Assembly (NCBI GenBank): GCA_052032225.1 | Contig: JBPEWY010000017.1 | Span: forward strand, 1-61,046 | Length of the DNA stretch: 61,046 nt | Direction: 5' to 3' | Source: JBPEWY01 sp052032225 | Lineage (GTDB): Bacteria > Bacteroidota > Bacteroidia > Flavobacteriales > Flavobacteriaceae | Translations under genes and position numbers: made by a program | Part shown: piece by piece, positions 52,643-60,782 of the stretch | Position numbering within the stretch: position 1 is the stretch's first letter | How the letters are laid out: every line of letters starts with the position of its first letter | Notes under the pieces: generated by a model | Told to the model about the DNA's origin: nothing | The model's input: the letters and a program-made list of their open reading frames with translations, nothing else | Database searches by the model: none

Positions 52643-52650
52643 CAAAGATA
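52643..52650 (-). promoter_or_regulatory. -7 box TATCTTTG for rimO
   Basis: Exact TAnnTTTG; predicted +1 near 52639 and a leader of about 15 nt. It shows rimO is not solely read from ftsY. Confidence 0.6.
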
Positions 52651-52677
52651 GTACTTTATAACTTAGTTTTCTTTGCA

Positions 52678-54327
52678 TTAATTGTATAAAACAGGTGGTT
52701 TTCTTGCTTTTGTAAGTTGTTCAAAAGCATACCCTAATTGCAACAATTTATCTTCTTTGAAAGGTTTTCCTATAAAAGTTAAATTAACCGGCTCTCCTGT
52801 GGTTTTAAAACCCATTGGTACGGTTAAGCACGGATACTTTGCTACTGCAGCAAGCCCCGCATGGTAATTATTTATAGATAATACGGCGTCTAAACTGTGC
52901 TCTTGTATGGGTTTTGAAAAGAATCGTTTCCCTTTATTGTGTAATGAGTCCTTTATAATACCAAGCGTTTTAATTGAGGTGGTATCTGCTACAATTCCAT
53001 CAAAAAGTTCTTGATTGTAAGGCATTCTATTTAATGAGTCTTGAATATTAAACGCTATAACATCTTTTACAGATTTTACTTTTACACTTGTATCGGCATG
53101 ATTTAATAAATAATTAGGTAAATCGTGCTTCATATCTATGTTCAAGAGCGTTAAAAAACCTTGTAAAGATTCTCTTTTAGGATTAATTATAACTATCTCT
53201 GCCCCTGCTTCTTTAATTTTATTAACATTCATAGCATACAATGAATCGGTAAGCAAGCTCTCTAAAACACCTAAACGTTTTCCTTTTAAAGTACCTTGCA
53301 AGGTAATATTAGTATAGTTTATAGAATTGGGAGCACTATTTTTGGCACTATCTTCTGAGTCTTTACCAAGTAATGCCTGCAACAAAATTGCATTGTCTAT
53401 AACCGTTTTAGTCATAGGCCCGGGGGTATCTAATGTACTCGAAATAGGCACTATTCCTGTTCTACTAAGTAGCCCGATGGTTGGTTTAAGTCCTACAACT
53501 GAATTTTGCCCTGATGGCGATAAAATAGATCCCGCTGTTTCAGTACCAATAGCTGCAACAGCATAATTAGCAGCAACAGCTACACCACTACCTGAGCTTG
53601 ATCCTCCTGTTTCAAAAACCTTTCTTCCATAAGGATTAAGCGTTTGGCCACCCATAGCACTATAGCCTACCGGACACCCACTACAAAAGTAATAGGCCCA
53701 CTCACTTAAATTTACCTTTCCGAGAATTACAGCACCATTATCTTTAAGTTTTTTTACAATAAAAGCGTCTTCTGTGTTTTTATTATCTTTTAAAGCATAT
53801 GCCCCTGCTGTAGTAGGCATACCGGCTGTATTAATGTTGTCTTTTAGCAAAATAGGCATTCCGTAAAGCGAATTAAGAGTATTCTTAGGGCGGTTCTTGT
53901 CTAACTCACGTGCTTGCGCAACAGCATCAGGATTTAAAGCAATTATAGCATTTAGTGAAAGCTTGTTATTGCTCTCAAATTTTCGCATTCGGTATAAATA
54001 AAATAGGGTAAGTTTTTCGTAGGTTAACGTACCTTCTGTAACCATTTGTTGTAGCTCCGGAATAGATTTTTCTAAAACCAGTGGTTTTAACTTATTGTAA
54101 TCTTCTTCAGAAAAGTAACGCAATTCTTTATTAGCAATTTCAAAAACTACATTCTTATCTAAAAATGGAGATTGTATACGCTTAAAGCGCATTCTAGGTA
54201 ATTTATGCTCTTGTTGTTGTTTTATTTCGGTCGATTCATCGTAGTTTGAAAAGACTACCGGAGGTTGTTCTTGCTTACAAGAAAAGAGTAAAAAAAAGAA
54301 ACAAAAAAAAGCAAATAGAGTTCTCAT
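52678..54327 (-). CDS. Amidase-signature lipoprotein
   Basis: 549-residue predicted lipoprotein (MRTLFAFFCFFFLLFSC) of the amidase signature family. The catalytic Ser-cisSer-Lys system is visible: GMPILLKDNINTAG with the Lys, GGSSSGSG with the nucleophile region, and IGTETAGSILSPSGQN. A lipoprotein anchor puts it at the envelope, unlike GatA, which is cytoplasmic. Substrates could be peptide or cell-wall amides; unknown. It lies between ftsY and rimO. Weak TATCTTTA-type box upstream. Confidence 0.88.
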   Translation of the reverse strand: MRTLFAFFCFFFLLFSCKQEQPPVVFSNYDESTEIKQQQEHKLPRMRFKRIQSPFLDKNVVFEIANKELRYFSEEDYNKLKPLVLEKSIPELQQMVTEGTLTYEKLTLFYLYRMRKFESNNKLSLNAIIALNPDAVAQARELDKNRPKNTLNSLYGMPILLKDNINTAGMPTTAGAYALKDNKNTEDAFIVKKLKDNGAVILGKVNLSEWAYYFCSGCPVGYSAMGGQTLNPYGRKVFETGGSSSGSGVAVAANYAVAAIGTETAGSILSPSGQNSVVGLKPTIGLLSRTGIVPISSTLDTPGPMTKTVIDNAILLQALLGKDSEDSAKNSAPNSINYTNITLQGTLKGKRLGVLESLLTDSLYAMNVNKIKEAGAEIVIINPKRESLQGFLTLLNIDMKHDLPNYLLNHADTSVKVKSVKDVIAFNIQDSLNRMPYNQELFDGIVADTTSIKTLGIIKDSLHNKGKRFFSKPIQEHSLDAVLSINNYHAGLAAVAKYPCLTVPMGFKTTGEPVNLTFIGKPFKEDKLLQLGYAFEQLTKARKPPVLYN

Positions 54328-54372
54328 GAGTTAACTATTTGCTTTTAAAGATATAAAATTGTTTGCTGTTAA

Positions 54373-55326
54373 TTATTTAAAAAACGAGTCTACAAATTCA
54401 TACTTATTAAACACTTGCAAATCATCTATACCTTCACCTACTCCAATATATTTTACCGGAATTTTAAACTGGTCTGATATTCCTATAACAACTCCGCCTT
54501 TTGCTGTACCATCTAATTTGGTAACAGCAAGTGAGGTAACCTCGGTTGCTTTGGTAAACTGTTTGGCTTGCTCAAAAGCGTTTTGACCGGTAGAGCCGTC
54601 TAACACTAACAATACATCGTGTGGTGCATCAGGCACAACTTTCTGCATAACGCGCTTAACTTTAGTGAGCTCGTTCATTAAGTTTACTTTATTATGTAAT
54701 CTTCCGGCAGTGTCTATTATAACAACATCGGCTTGTTGTGACACGGCAGACTTTAAAGTATCAAAAGCTACCGATGCAGGATCACTTCCCATGTTTTGTT
54801 TTACTATAGGCACTTGTACTCTATCTGCCCATACCTGTAACTGATCTATAGCTGCAGCTCTAAAAGTATCTGCTGCTCCTAACACAACTTTTTTTCCTTG
54901 TTTTTTAAATTGATGCGCCAGCTTACCTATAGTAGTTGTTTTACCAACTCCGTTTACACCAACTACCATCATTACGTAAGGTTTTTTATTTTCAGGAACA
55001 ACAAAATCTGTTTCTTCGCCTACATTTGTTTCAGATAAAAGAGCTGCAATTTCTTCTCTTAAAATGGTATTAAGCTCATCGGTTCCTAAATACTTATCGC
55101 GCGCAACACGTGCCTCTATGCGCTCTATTATTTTTAGTGTTGTATTTACACCTACATCACTCGTTACAAGAACCTCTTCTAAATTATCTAATACCTCATC
55201 GTCTACTTTAGATTTTCCGGCTACAGCTTTACCAAGTTTTGTAAAAAAGCTGTTTTTAGATTTTTCTAATCCTTTATCTAAAGTTTCTTTTTTCTCTGAT
55301 GAAAATATTTTTTTAAAAAAACTCAT
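54373..55326 (-). CDS. ftsY: Signal recognition particle receptor FtsY
   Basis: SRP receptor GTPase for co-translational membrane targeting. 317 residues: short N-terminal helix, N domain, then the NG GTPase with G1 GVNGVGKT (123-130), the DTAGRLHNK block, and TKLDGTAKGG. It lacks the long acidic A domain, as usual in Bacteroidota. Its upstream gap carries the structured element 55343-55434. It follows the rpmB-rpmG-DUF4295 cluster. Confidence 0.97.
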   Translation of the reverse strand: MSFFKKIFSSEKKETLDKGLEKSKNSFFTKLGKAVAGKSKVDDEVLDNLEEVLVTSDVGVNTTLKIIERIEARVARDKYLGTDELNTILREEIAALLSETNVGEETDFVVPENKKPYVMMVVGVNGVGKTTTIGKLAHQFKKQGKKVVLGAADTFRAAAIDQLQVWADRVQVPIVKQNMGSDPASVAFDTLKSAVSQQADVVIIDTAGRLHNKVNLMNELTKVKRVMQKVVPDAPHDVLLVLDGSTGQNAFEQAKQFTKATEVTSLAVTKLDGTAKGGVVIGISDQFKIPVKYIGVGEGIDDLQVFNKYEFVDSFFK

Positions 55327-55342
55327 AAGTTGTTATTGTTTT

Positions 55343-55434
55343 GCGTTAGGGGTTGAGGCTTTGTTGAAGCTCTTTGCACAGAGTGCAAAAGCGACTGCCG
55401 AAAACCCGACCATTACAAAGTAATGGGAACGCCC
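55343..55434 (-). repeat. Structured intergenic element with three-way-junction-like fold
   Basis: 92-base element between DUF4295 and ftsY. Outer stem GCGTT 55343-55347/AACGC 55428-55432. Inside: stem GGGTT 55350-55354/AACCC 55403-55407 enclosing hairpin 55369-55392 (10 bp, TTTGCAC/GTGCAAA core, one bulged C, AGA loop), and hairpin 55410-55426 (CCATTAC/GTAATGG, 7 bp, AAA loop). Read on the minus strand it opens GGGCGTTCCC and ends CCCTAACGC. From memory, similar blocks with these ends and variable inner hairpins are scattered in many flavobacterial genomes; this is not verified here. Confidence 0.55.
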
Positions 55435-55487
55435 AAATAGTTATTAAGGGCAAGCAAAAATACAGTAAATATGTGATTTTTAAACAT

Positions 55488-55520
55488 AAAAAAAGCTACT
55501 TCTGTGTAGAAGTAGCTTTT
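55488..55520 (-). terminator. Terminator of the rpmB-rpmG-DUF4295 operon
   Basis: Perfect 13-bp stem AAAAGCTACTTCT/AGAAGTAGCTTTT with a GTGT loop (55491-55520), followed on the minus strand by further U. 22 bases past the DUF4295 stop. Confidence 0.9.
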
Positions 55521-55541
55521 AAGTATAGTGATGTTGTGAAC

Positions 55542-55694
55542 TTATTTTTTACTTAGCCAATCGTTTACTAATTCTGGAGCCATAACAGACTCTACAAAGG
55601 TATACGCCCCTGTTTTAGGAGACTTTACCATTTTAATGGCTTTAGTTAATCTTTTTGAACTTGTTTGTAAAGTTGCTACCGTTTTCTTTGCCAT
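55542..55694 (-). CDS. DUF4295 protein, possible ribosomal protein bL38
   Basis: A 50-residue, strongly basic protein, too short for automatic lists: MAKKTVATLQTSSKRL at the start and a C-terminus NDWLSKK. The size, sequence and position directly behind rpmG identify the Bacteroidota-specific DUF4295 family. I believe this is the extra large-subunit protein described as bL38 in the Flavobacterium johnsoniae ribosome, but I cannot confirm that identity without a comparison. It lies 45 bases after rpmG and is followed by a strong terminator, which isolates it from ftsY. Confidence 0.85.
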   Translation of the reverse strand: MAKKTVATLQTSSKRLTKAIKMVKSPKTGAYTFVESVMAPELVNDWLSKK

Positions 55695-55739
55695 GACTTA
55701 ATGCTTTATTTTGATCGTTTCACCAAAGAGTGAAAACAA

Positions 55740-55922
55740 TTACTTAATTTCTTTATGAACTGTAACTTTCTTTAAGATAGGATTATACTTTTTAAGTTCT
55801 AATCTATCTGGTGTGTTCTTCTTGTTCTTAGTTGTAATATAACGTGATGTACCCGGCATCCCTGAATCTTTGTGCTCGGTACACTCTAAAATAACCTGAA
55901 CTCTGTTACCTTTTTTTGCCAT
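55740..55922 (-). CDS. rpmG: 50S ribosomal protein L33
   Basis: 60-residue bL33. The start MAKKGNRVQVILECTEH and the C-terminal LELKKYNPILKKVTVHKEIK-type tail are diagnostic. Only one Cys is present (residue 14), so this is the zinc-free type. Between rpmB and DUF4295. Confidence 0.96.
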   Translation of the reverse strand: MAKKGNRVQVILECTEHKDSGMPGTSRYITTKNKKNTPDRLELKKYNPILKKVTVHKEIK

Positions 55923-55942
55923 TTTCTTTGTTTTTTACCGGA

Positions 55943-56179
55943 TTACTTAATCAATCCTTTTGCTCTTGCTTCTTTAATTACTGCAGTAATACCTTTTTTG
56001 TTGATAGTTTTTATTGCTGCAGCAGATACTTTTAGGGTTATCCAACGATCTTCTTCTGGAAGATAAAAACGCTTTTTAGTAAGATTGGCGTTGAATTTAC
56101 GCTTAGTCTTATTCATGGCATGAGATACGTTGTTCCCTACCATTGCCTTCTTTCCCGTAAGTTCACAAACTCTTGACAT
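55943..56179 (-). CDS. rpmB: 50S ribosomal protein L28
   Basis: 78-residue bL28. Signature MSRVCELTGKKAMVGNNVSH and NLTKKRFYLPEEDRW. It begins the rpmB-rpmG-DUF4295 run. Upstream (minus strand) a near-consensus TTAATTTGC occurs 34 bases or so from the start, consistent with its own promoter. Confidence 0.97.
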   Translation of the reverse strand: MSRVCELTGKKAMVGNNVSHAMNKTKRKFNANLTKKRFYLPEEDRWITLKVSAAAIKTINKKGITAVIKEARAKGLIK

Positions 56180-56253
56180 TTCTATAATTGTTTTGTTGTT
56201 TAAAAACAGGGTGCAAATTAACGAATTTTTTATCGGACAGGCAAAAAACTTTT

Positions 56254-57501
56254 TTAGAAATTTAAAATTTCTTGTTGCAACATTTCTAATGCCTTATTTA
56301 CAGCTTTGTTTACCACTTTTATACGGTGGTTTCCCATATTAAATTTTTGAGCATATACTTTTTGGGGTGTTGCTATACCAATAAATACTGTGCCTACTTC
56401 TTCCTCTGAGTCTCCTTTGGTAGGACCGGCATTCCCGGTTGTAGCAATTGCAAAATCTGTATTAAATATTTTTTTTGCGTTCTCTGCCATTGCTTTAGCT
56501 ACCGGCTCACTAACAACAGAGTGTTCTTTAATTACAGTTTGGCTAACTTTTAATATATCAACCTTTGTTTGGGTTGCATAGGTTACAACACCTCCTTTAA
56601 AATATGCTGAAGCTCCCGGTACAGATGTAATTTTTTCTGCCAATAACCCTCCGGTACAACTTTCTGCAACAGCTACTGTTTTGCCTTTATCTGCAAGCAT
56701 TTTACCTATTATGGCTTCTATGGGATTATCATTTTCAAAACCATAAATTATATCGCCAATAAGTGGTTGTAGCTTTTTTATTTGATTGTTAACCTCTTGT
56801 TCTAGTTTTTCTTTATTATTTCCTTTTGCAGATAACCGCAATCTTACTTTCCCTAGATTGGGTAAATAGGCTAACTTTATGTGTTCGGGCAGGTTGTTTT
56901 CCCAGTTTTCTATTTTCTGAGCAATTGCACTTTCTCCTAAACCGTATGTTAATATTGTTTTGTGCAGAATGTAGGGCCTTTTAAACCGTTTTTGAAGTCG
57001 TTTTAAAACCTCGTTCTCTACCAGGGCTTTCATCTCGAAAGGAACACCGGGTAAAAACACAAAAACAGTATCATTAAAATCTACCCACATTCCGGGAGCT
57101 GTCCCATAATAATTCATTAACACCTCTGCTTTAGAAGGTACTAAAGCTTGGTTTCTGTTTAAATCTGATATTGGGGTAGAAATATATTTTTTAAAAAGAG
57201 CTTCTACATTTGCTAAAACGGCTTTATTCAAAACCAATGTGTCGTTAAAATATTCGCAAATAGTGTGTTTAGTAACATCATCTTTTGTGGGTCCTAAACC
57301 ACCGGTTACAATTACCAAATTTGCTCTGGATTGAGCTTCTGATAATGCTTGTAAAATATGCTCTCTTTGGTCTTGAATTGAAGTTATTTGTTGAACAGAT
57401 ATACCAATTTTATTAAGAGCTTTACCAAGGTAAGCCGAATTGGTATCTACAATCTGTCCAATAAGAATTTCATCGCCAATGGTGATGATTTCTGCTTGCA
57501 T
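56254..57501 (-). CDS. cinA: CinA-family protein (competence/damage-inducible; NMN deamidase/ADP-ribose pyrophosphatase)
   Basis: 415 residues, two-domain CinA. The N-terminal MoCF-like/COG1058 domain has ITIGDEILIGQIVDTNSAYL and VTGGLGPTKDD; the C-terminal CinA domain has VAVAESCTGGLLAEKI and ATTGNAGPT. In the family the C-terminal domain deamidates NMN and the N-terminal domain has ADP-ribose pyrophosphatase activity. Its ATG abuts the stop of the Hpt gene with no gap, so they are translated together. Confidence 0.95.
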   Translation of the reverse strand: MQAEIITIGDEILIGQIVDTNSAYLGKALNKIGISVQQITSIQDQREHILQALSEAQSRANLVIVTGGLGPTKDDVTKHTICEYFNDTLVLNKAVLANVEALFKKYISTPISDLNRNQALVPSKAEVLMNYYGTAPGMWVDFNDTVFVFLPGVPFEMKALVENEVLKRLQKRFKRPYILHKTILTYGLGESAIAQKIENWENNLPEHIKLAYLPNLGKVRLRLSAKGNNKEKLEQEVNNQIKKLQPLIGDIIYGFENDNPIEAIIGKMLADKGKTVAVAESCTGGLLAEKITSVPGASAYFKGGVVTYATQTKVDILKVSQTVIKEHSVVSEPVAKAMAENAKKIFNTDFAIATTGNAGPTKGDSEEEVGTVFIGIATPQKVYAQKFNMGNHRIKVVNKAVNKALEMLQQEILNF

Positions 57502-57840
57502 TTACAACTTATAATTTTCTTTTAATTGAGCAATACATGCTGTAATTGACTCTTCTATTTTTGGGTATAATGATTTTATACGACTTAAATTTTTATCGTT
57601 TTTAGCCTCGGTTTCTATAGCTAAAATTTGAGCAGTAGTTTCATCCATACCCAGCAAATCTACATTTGGCTTAATCTTATGAGCATGTTGGTATATTGCA
57701 TCATAAGCCTCAACCTCTATAGCTAATTTAAGATGTGATAAGTCTTGGGGTGTTTCTTCTACAAATACAGTAAGAATAGAGGTGATAAAATCTTGGTCAC
57801 CTCCTGAAAGTTCGTTTAGTTTGTCTAAAGTGTATATCAT
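57502..57840 (-). CDS. Stand-alone Hpt phosphotransfer protein
   Basis: 112-residue histidine-containing phosphotransfer protein. The four-helix Hpt module carries the phosphorylatable His in YQHAHKIKPNVDLLGM (H54 by alignment of the A-H-x-I-K pattern). It has no kinase or receiver partner nearby. Its ATG overlaps the fumarylacetoacetate-hydrolase-like stop by one base (TAATG). Such a signalling shuttle inside a metabolic/housekeeping operon is notable. Confidence 0.85.
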   Translation of the reverse strand: MIYTLDKLNELSGGDQDFITSILTVFVEETPQDLSHLKLAIEVEAYDAIYQHAHKIKPNVDLLGMDETTAQILAIETEAKNDKNLSRIKSLYPKIEESITACIAQLKENYKL

Positions 57841-58451
57841 TATTTTACAGTAACTGAAAACATTTTTTGGGTTTCTAAATATCCTTCAAGCACATCGTTT
57901 GGAGCTACTTTGCCTACTCCGGCCGGAGTTCCGGTAAAAATAACATCGCCGGTTTTTAGGGTAAAGTAGGTTGATATATACGAGATTAACTCGTCTATTT
58001 TCCAAAGCATAAGTGCTGTATTTCCGTTTTGTACAACTTTTTTGTTTTGGGTTAGTTGAAATGTAACGTTATTAATATCTTTTATATTGTCTTTACTTAT
58101 CCAATCTCCAATTACAGCCGAGCCGTTAAATGCTTTTGCCTTTTCCCAGGGCAACCCTTTTTGTTTTAGTTTAGTTTGAAGGTCTCTTGCTGTAAAATCT
58201 ATTCCTAAGCTTATTTGATTATAGTATTTATGTGCAAACTCCGGCGCTATGTATTTACCAACTCTGTTAATTTTAACTAAAACCTCTACTTCGTAATGAA
58301 TATCATTTGAAAACTCAGGAATAAAAAATGATTCTCCTTTAGGCAAAATTGCAGAATCCGGTTTCATAAAAATTACCGGGCTTTCTGGTTTTTCGTTTTC
58401 TAACTCTTCTATATGTGCAGCATAATTTCTGCCAACACAGATTATTTTCAT
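57840..58451 (-). CDS. Fumarylacetoacetate hydrolase-fold protein
   Basis: 203-residue FAH-family enzyme. Motifs: IICVGRNYAAHIEEL, the metal-binding acids in YEVEVLVKI and LGIDFTARD, and GDVIFTGTPAGVG. Such small members are often acylpyruvase or oxaloacetate-handling enzymes. The exonuclease gene ends within its start (ATGA overlap at 58448-58451), so the operon is exonuclease - FAH - Hpt - cinA. The exact substrate is unknown. Confidence 0.9.
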   Translation of the reverse strand: MKIICVGRNYAAHIEELENEKPESPVIFMKPDSAILPKGESFFIPEFSNDIHYEVEVLVKINRVGKYIAPEFAHKYYNQISLGIDFTARDLQTKLKQKGLPWEKAKAFNGSAVIGDWISKDNIKDINNVTFQLTQNKKVVQNGNTALMLWKIDELISYISTYFTLKTGDVIFTGTPAGVGKVAPNDVLEGYLETQKMFSVTVK

Positions 58452-59230
58452 TGCTTGGTTTCGTTTGTGTTTAGTTTTCTAAGCTTTATATTGGTTAAAA
58501 CTTTTTTGGTATACAACGGAAAATCTGCATTAAGGAGCCACCCAAAATATCCGGGTTCTTGTTCTAAAACGTCTTCTACCTTTTTGCCTTTGTGCTTACC
58601 AAATGAAAAAACTTCATCTCCTTTATCATTGTAAATAATAAACCCGGCAAAATCTACCGATTTTTTTCTTGACGTGAATTCTGCCAAGAAATTCATATCG
58701 TTCTCAAGCTCATCATACTTTTCCAGCTGAGCTTTTAAAACCTCATAGGTTGCATTTGTATCTGCTTCTGCGCTGTGGGCATTATTTAAGTCTTTATCAC
58801 AATAAAATTTGTAGGCTGCTTCTAAGGTTCGCTTTTCCATTTTATGAAAAACTGTTTGCACATCTATAGCCAACCTATTTTTCATATCAAAATCAACTTC
58901 GGCTCGAAGCATTTCTTCGGCTAACAACGGTATATCAAATCTATTAGAATTATAGCCGGCCAAATCACTGTCTTTTATCATTGTGTGTACTTGCTTGGCT
59001 ATTTCTTTAAAAGTTGGTTGGTTAGCAACTTTCTCATTGGTTATACCATGCACTGCTGTAGCCTGAGGAGGAATGGGCATTTCTGGATTTACAAGCCATG
59101 TTTTGCTTTCTTTATTACCGTTAGGATGTATTTTTAAAACAGAAATTTCTACGATACGATCTTTGGCTACATCTGTACCAGTAGTTTCTAAATCAAAAAA
59201 GCAAATTGGTCTTGTTAATTTTAACTCCAT
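58448..59230 (-). CDS. DnaQ-like 3'-5' exonuclease with DUF3820 tail
   Basis: 260 residues. The RNase H-like DEDDh exonuclease core has FFDLETTGT (D13, E15), YNSNRFDIPLL and the H-x-A-x-x-D motif in NAHSAEAD. The C-terminal 60 or so residues are a DUF3820-like module with FSFGKHKGKKVEDV and YFGWLL. DUF3820 is otherwise found alone (as at 39332). Promoter box at 59246-59253. Likely a DNA or RNA trimming nuclease rather than the Pol III epsilon subunit, which lacks this tail. Confidence 0.88.
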   Translation of the reverse strand: MELKLTRPICFFDLETTGTDVAKDRIVEISVLKIHPNGNKESKTWLVNPEMPIPPQATAVHGITNEKVANQPTFKEIAKQVHTMIKDSDLAGYNSNRFDIPLLAEEMLRAEVDFDMKNRLAIDVQTVFHKMEKRTLEAAYKFYCDKDLNNAHSAEADTNATYEVLKAQLEKYDELENDMNFLAEFTSRKKSVDFAGFIIYNDKGDEVFSFGKHKGKKVEDVLEQEPGYFGWLLNADFPLYTKKVLTNIKLRKLNTNETKQ

Positions 59231-59245
59231 TCAAAATATTTTTTA

Positions 59246-59253
59246 CAAATATA
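59246..59253 (-). promoter_or_regulatory. -7 box TATATTTG for the exonuclease operon
   Basis: Exact TAnnTTTG; predicted +1 near 59242, leader about 12 nt. Confidence 0.55.
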
Positions 59254-59302
59254 AGTATCGGTTTAGGTTTATTTAGGGCATTTTAACGAATAATTATAAT
59301 TA

Positions 59303-59330
59303 AAAAAAGCCGTTTAATCACGGCTTTTTT
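59303..59330 (-). terminator. Terminator of the E2 gene
   Basis: 10-bp stem AAAAAAGCCG/CGGCTTTTTT with an 8-base loop, 27 bases past the E2 stop, with U tract on the minus strand from the arm. Confidence 0.88.
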
Positions 59331-59357
59331 ATAGGTTTCTTATTACCAATAAATTAG

Positions 59358-60689
59358 TTAGATTTCTCTGTTAATATCCCAAGCCTCTAAGTACTCTGCA
59401 ACACGTTTTACAAACATTCCTCCAAGGGCTCCGTTTACTACTCTGTGATCGTAGCTGTGAGACAAGAACATTTTATGACGAACACCTATAAAGTCTCCTT
59501 CCGGAGTCTCTATTACAGAAGGCACTTTCCTGATAGCTCCTAAAGCCAAAATACCAACTTGAGGTTGATTTATTATTGGTGTTCCAAATACACTACCAAA
59601 TGTTCCTACGTTAGTTACGGTGTAAGTCCCTCCTTGTATCTCGTCTGGTTTTAGTTGATTATTTCTAGCTCTATTTGCCAAATCATTAACTGCTTTAGCC
59701 ATGCCAACTAAGTTTAGCTGATCGGCATTTTTAATTACCGGAACAATTAAATTGCCATCCGGTAAAGCAGCTGCCATACCAAGATTTATATTTTTCTTTT
59801 TTATAATGTTATCTCCGTCTACAGAGATATTCATCATCGGATAATCTTTTAACGCTTTGGCTACAGCTTCCATAAAAATTGGAGTAAAGGTTAACTTCTC
59901 TCCCTCTCTCTTATAAAACGCATCTTTAACCTTATTTCTCCATTTTACAATGTTGGTTACATCAACTTCTACAAAACTTTGTACATGCGCAGAAGTATCT
60001 ACACTTTCACGCATGTGATGCGCAATTAATTTGCCCATTCTAGACATAGGCACAACCTCGTCTGTAGCACTTATACTTACTGGCGCTGCTTTAGGTTGAG
60101 TTTTAGCTGCCGGTGCAGGAGCAGCTTTTGGTGTTTCTTGTACAGTAGTTGCAGTTTGTTTAGGCGCTTGTTTTCTCTGCTCTACATACGCTAAAATATC
60201 GTTTTTAGTAACGCGCCCATCTTTACCTGTACCTTGTATTTGCTCTAACTCTTGTAATGATATGCCTTCTTCTTTAGCTATATTTTTTACTAAAGGAGAA
60301 TAAAAACGTTCAGACTCGCTAAAATCTGTTTGAGGTGCTGCTACTGTTTCTTTTGCTTGCGTAACGGCTTGCTCTACCTGAGCTACTACTTCTTCTTGAA
60401 CCGGTGCTGAGCTGGCTACAGTTTCTGTTCCGTTGGATTGAACATCGGCTTCGGTCTCTATAATAGCAAGTGTTTCTCCTACTTTAACTACATCATCTAC
60501 TTCAAAAAACTTTTCGACCAAAACACCCTCAACTTCACTGGGTACCTCAGAATCTACCTTATCTGTAGCTATTTCAAGTACCGCTTCGTCCATCTCTATA
60601 GTGTCTCCAACTTCTTTTAGCCATGACGTAATGGTGGCTTCTGCCACACTCTCTCCCATTTTCGGTAATTTCAATTCAAACTTTGCCAT
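59358..60689 (-). CDS. 2-oxo acid dehydrogenase E2 acyltransferase (lipoyl)
   Basis: 443 residues: one N-terminal lipoyl domain with Lys44 in EIATDKVDSEV, an Ala/Pro/Gln-rich linker, the peripheral-subunit-binding domain (SPLVKNIAKEEGISL, GTGKDGRVTKNDIL), a second linker and the catalytic domain ending with HSYDHRVVNGALGG (catalytic His). The single lipoyl domain and sequence style fit branched-chain or 2-oxoglutarate dehydrogenase E2; the E1 partner is not in the window. It lies 93 bases after recR on the same strand. Confidence 0.95.
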   Translation of the reverse strand: MAKFELKLPKMGESVAEATITSWLKEVGDTIEMDEAVLEIATDKVDSEVPSEVEGVLVEKFFEVDDVVKVGETLAIIETEADVQSNGTETVASSAPVQEEVVAQVEQAVTQAKETVAAPQTDFSESERFYSPLVKNIAKEEGISLQELEQIQGTGKDGRVTKNDILAYVEQRKQAPKQTATTVQETPKAAPAPAAKTQPKAAPVSISATDEVVPMSRMGKLIAHHMRESVDTSAHVQSFVEVDVTNIVKWRNKVKDAFYKREGEKLTFTPIFMEAVAKALKDYPMMNISVDGDNIIKKKNINLGMAAALPDGNLIVPVIKNADQLNLVGMAKAVNDLANRARNNQLKPDEIQGGTYTVTNVGTFGSVFGTPIINQPQVGILALGAIRKVPSVIETPEGDFIGVRHKMFLSHSYDHRVVNGALGGMFVKRVAEYLEAWDINREI

Positions 60690-60782
60690 ATTCTTAATTT
60701 GAAGGTGCTTTATTAGTTACAGTTTGCGAAATTAATTAAAAAAAAGCTATTTTATTGTCTTTTTTTTAAGCAAAAACAGTGT

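Noticed and set aside
55374..55556. 60-codon plus-strand reading frame across the ftsY-DUF4295 gap
   Set aside because: It runs through the structured element and terminator and has no protein-like features.
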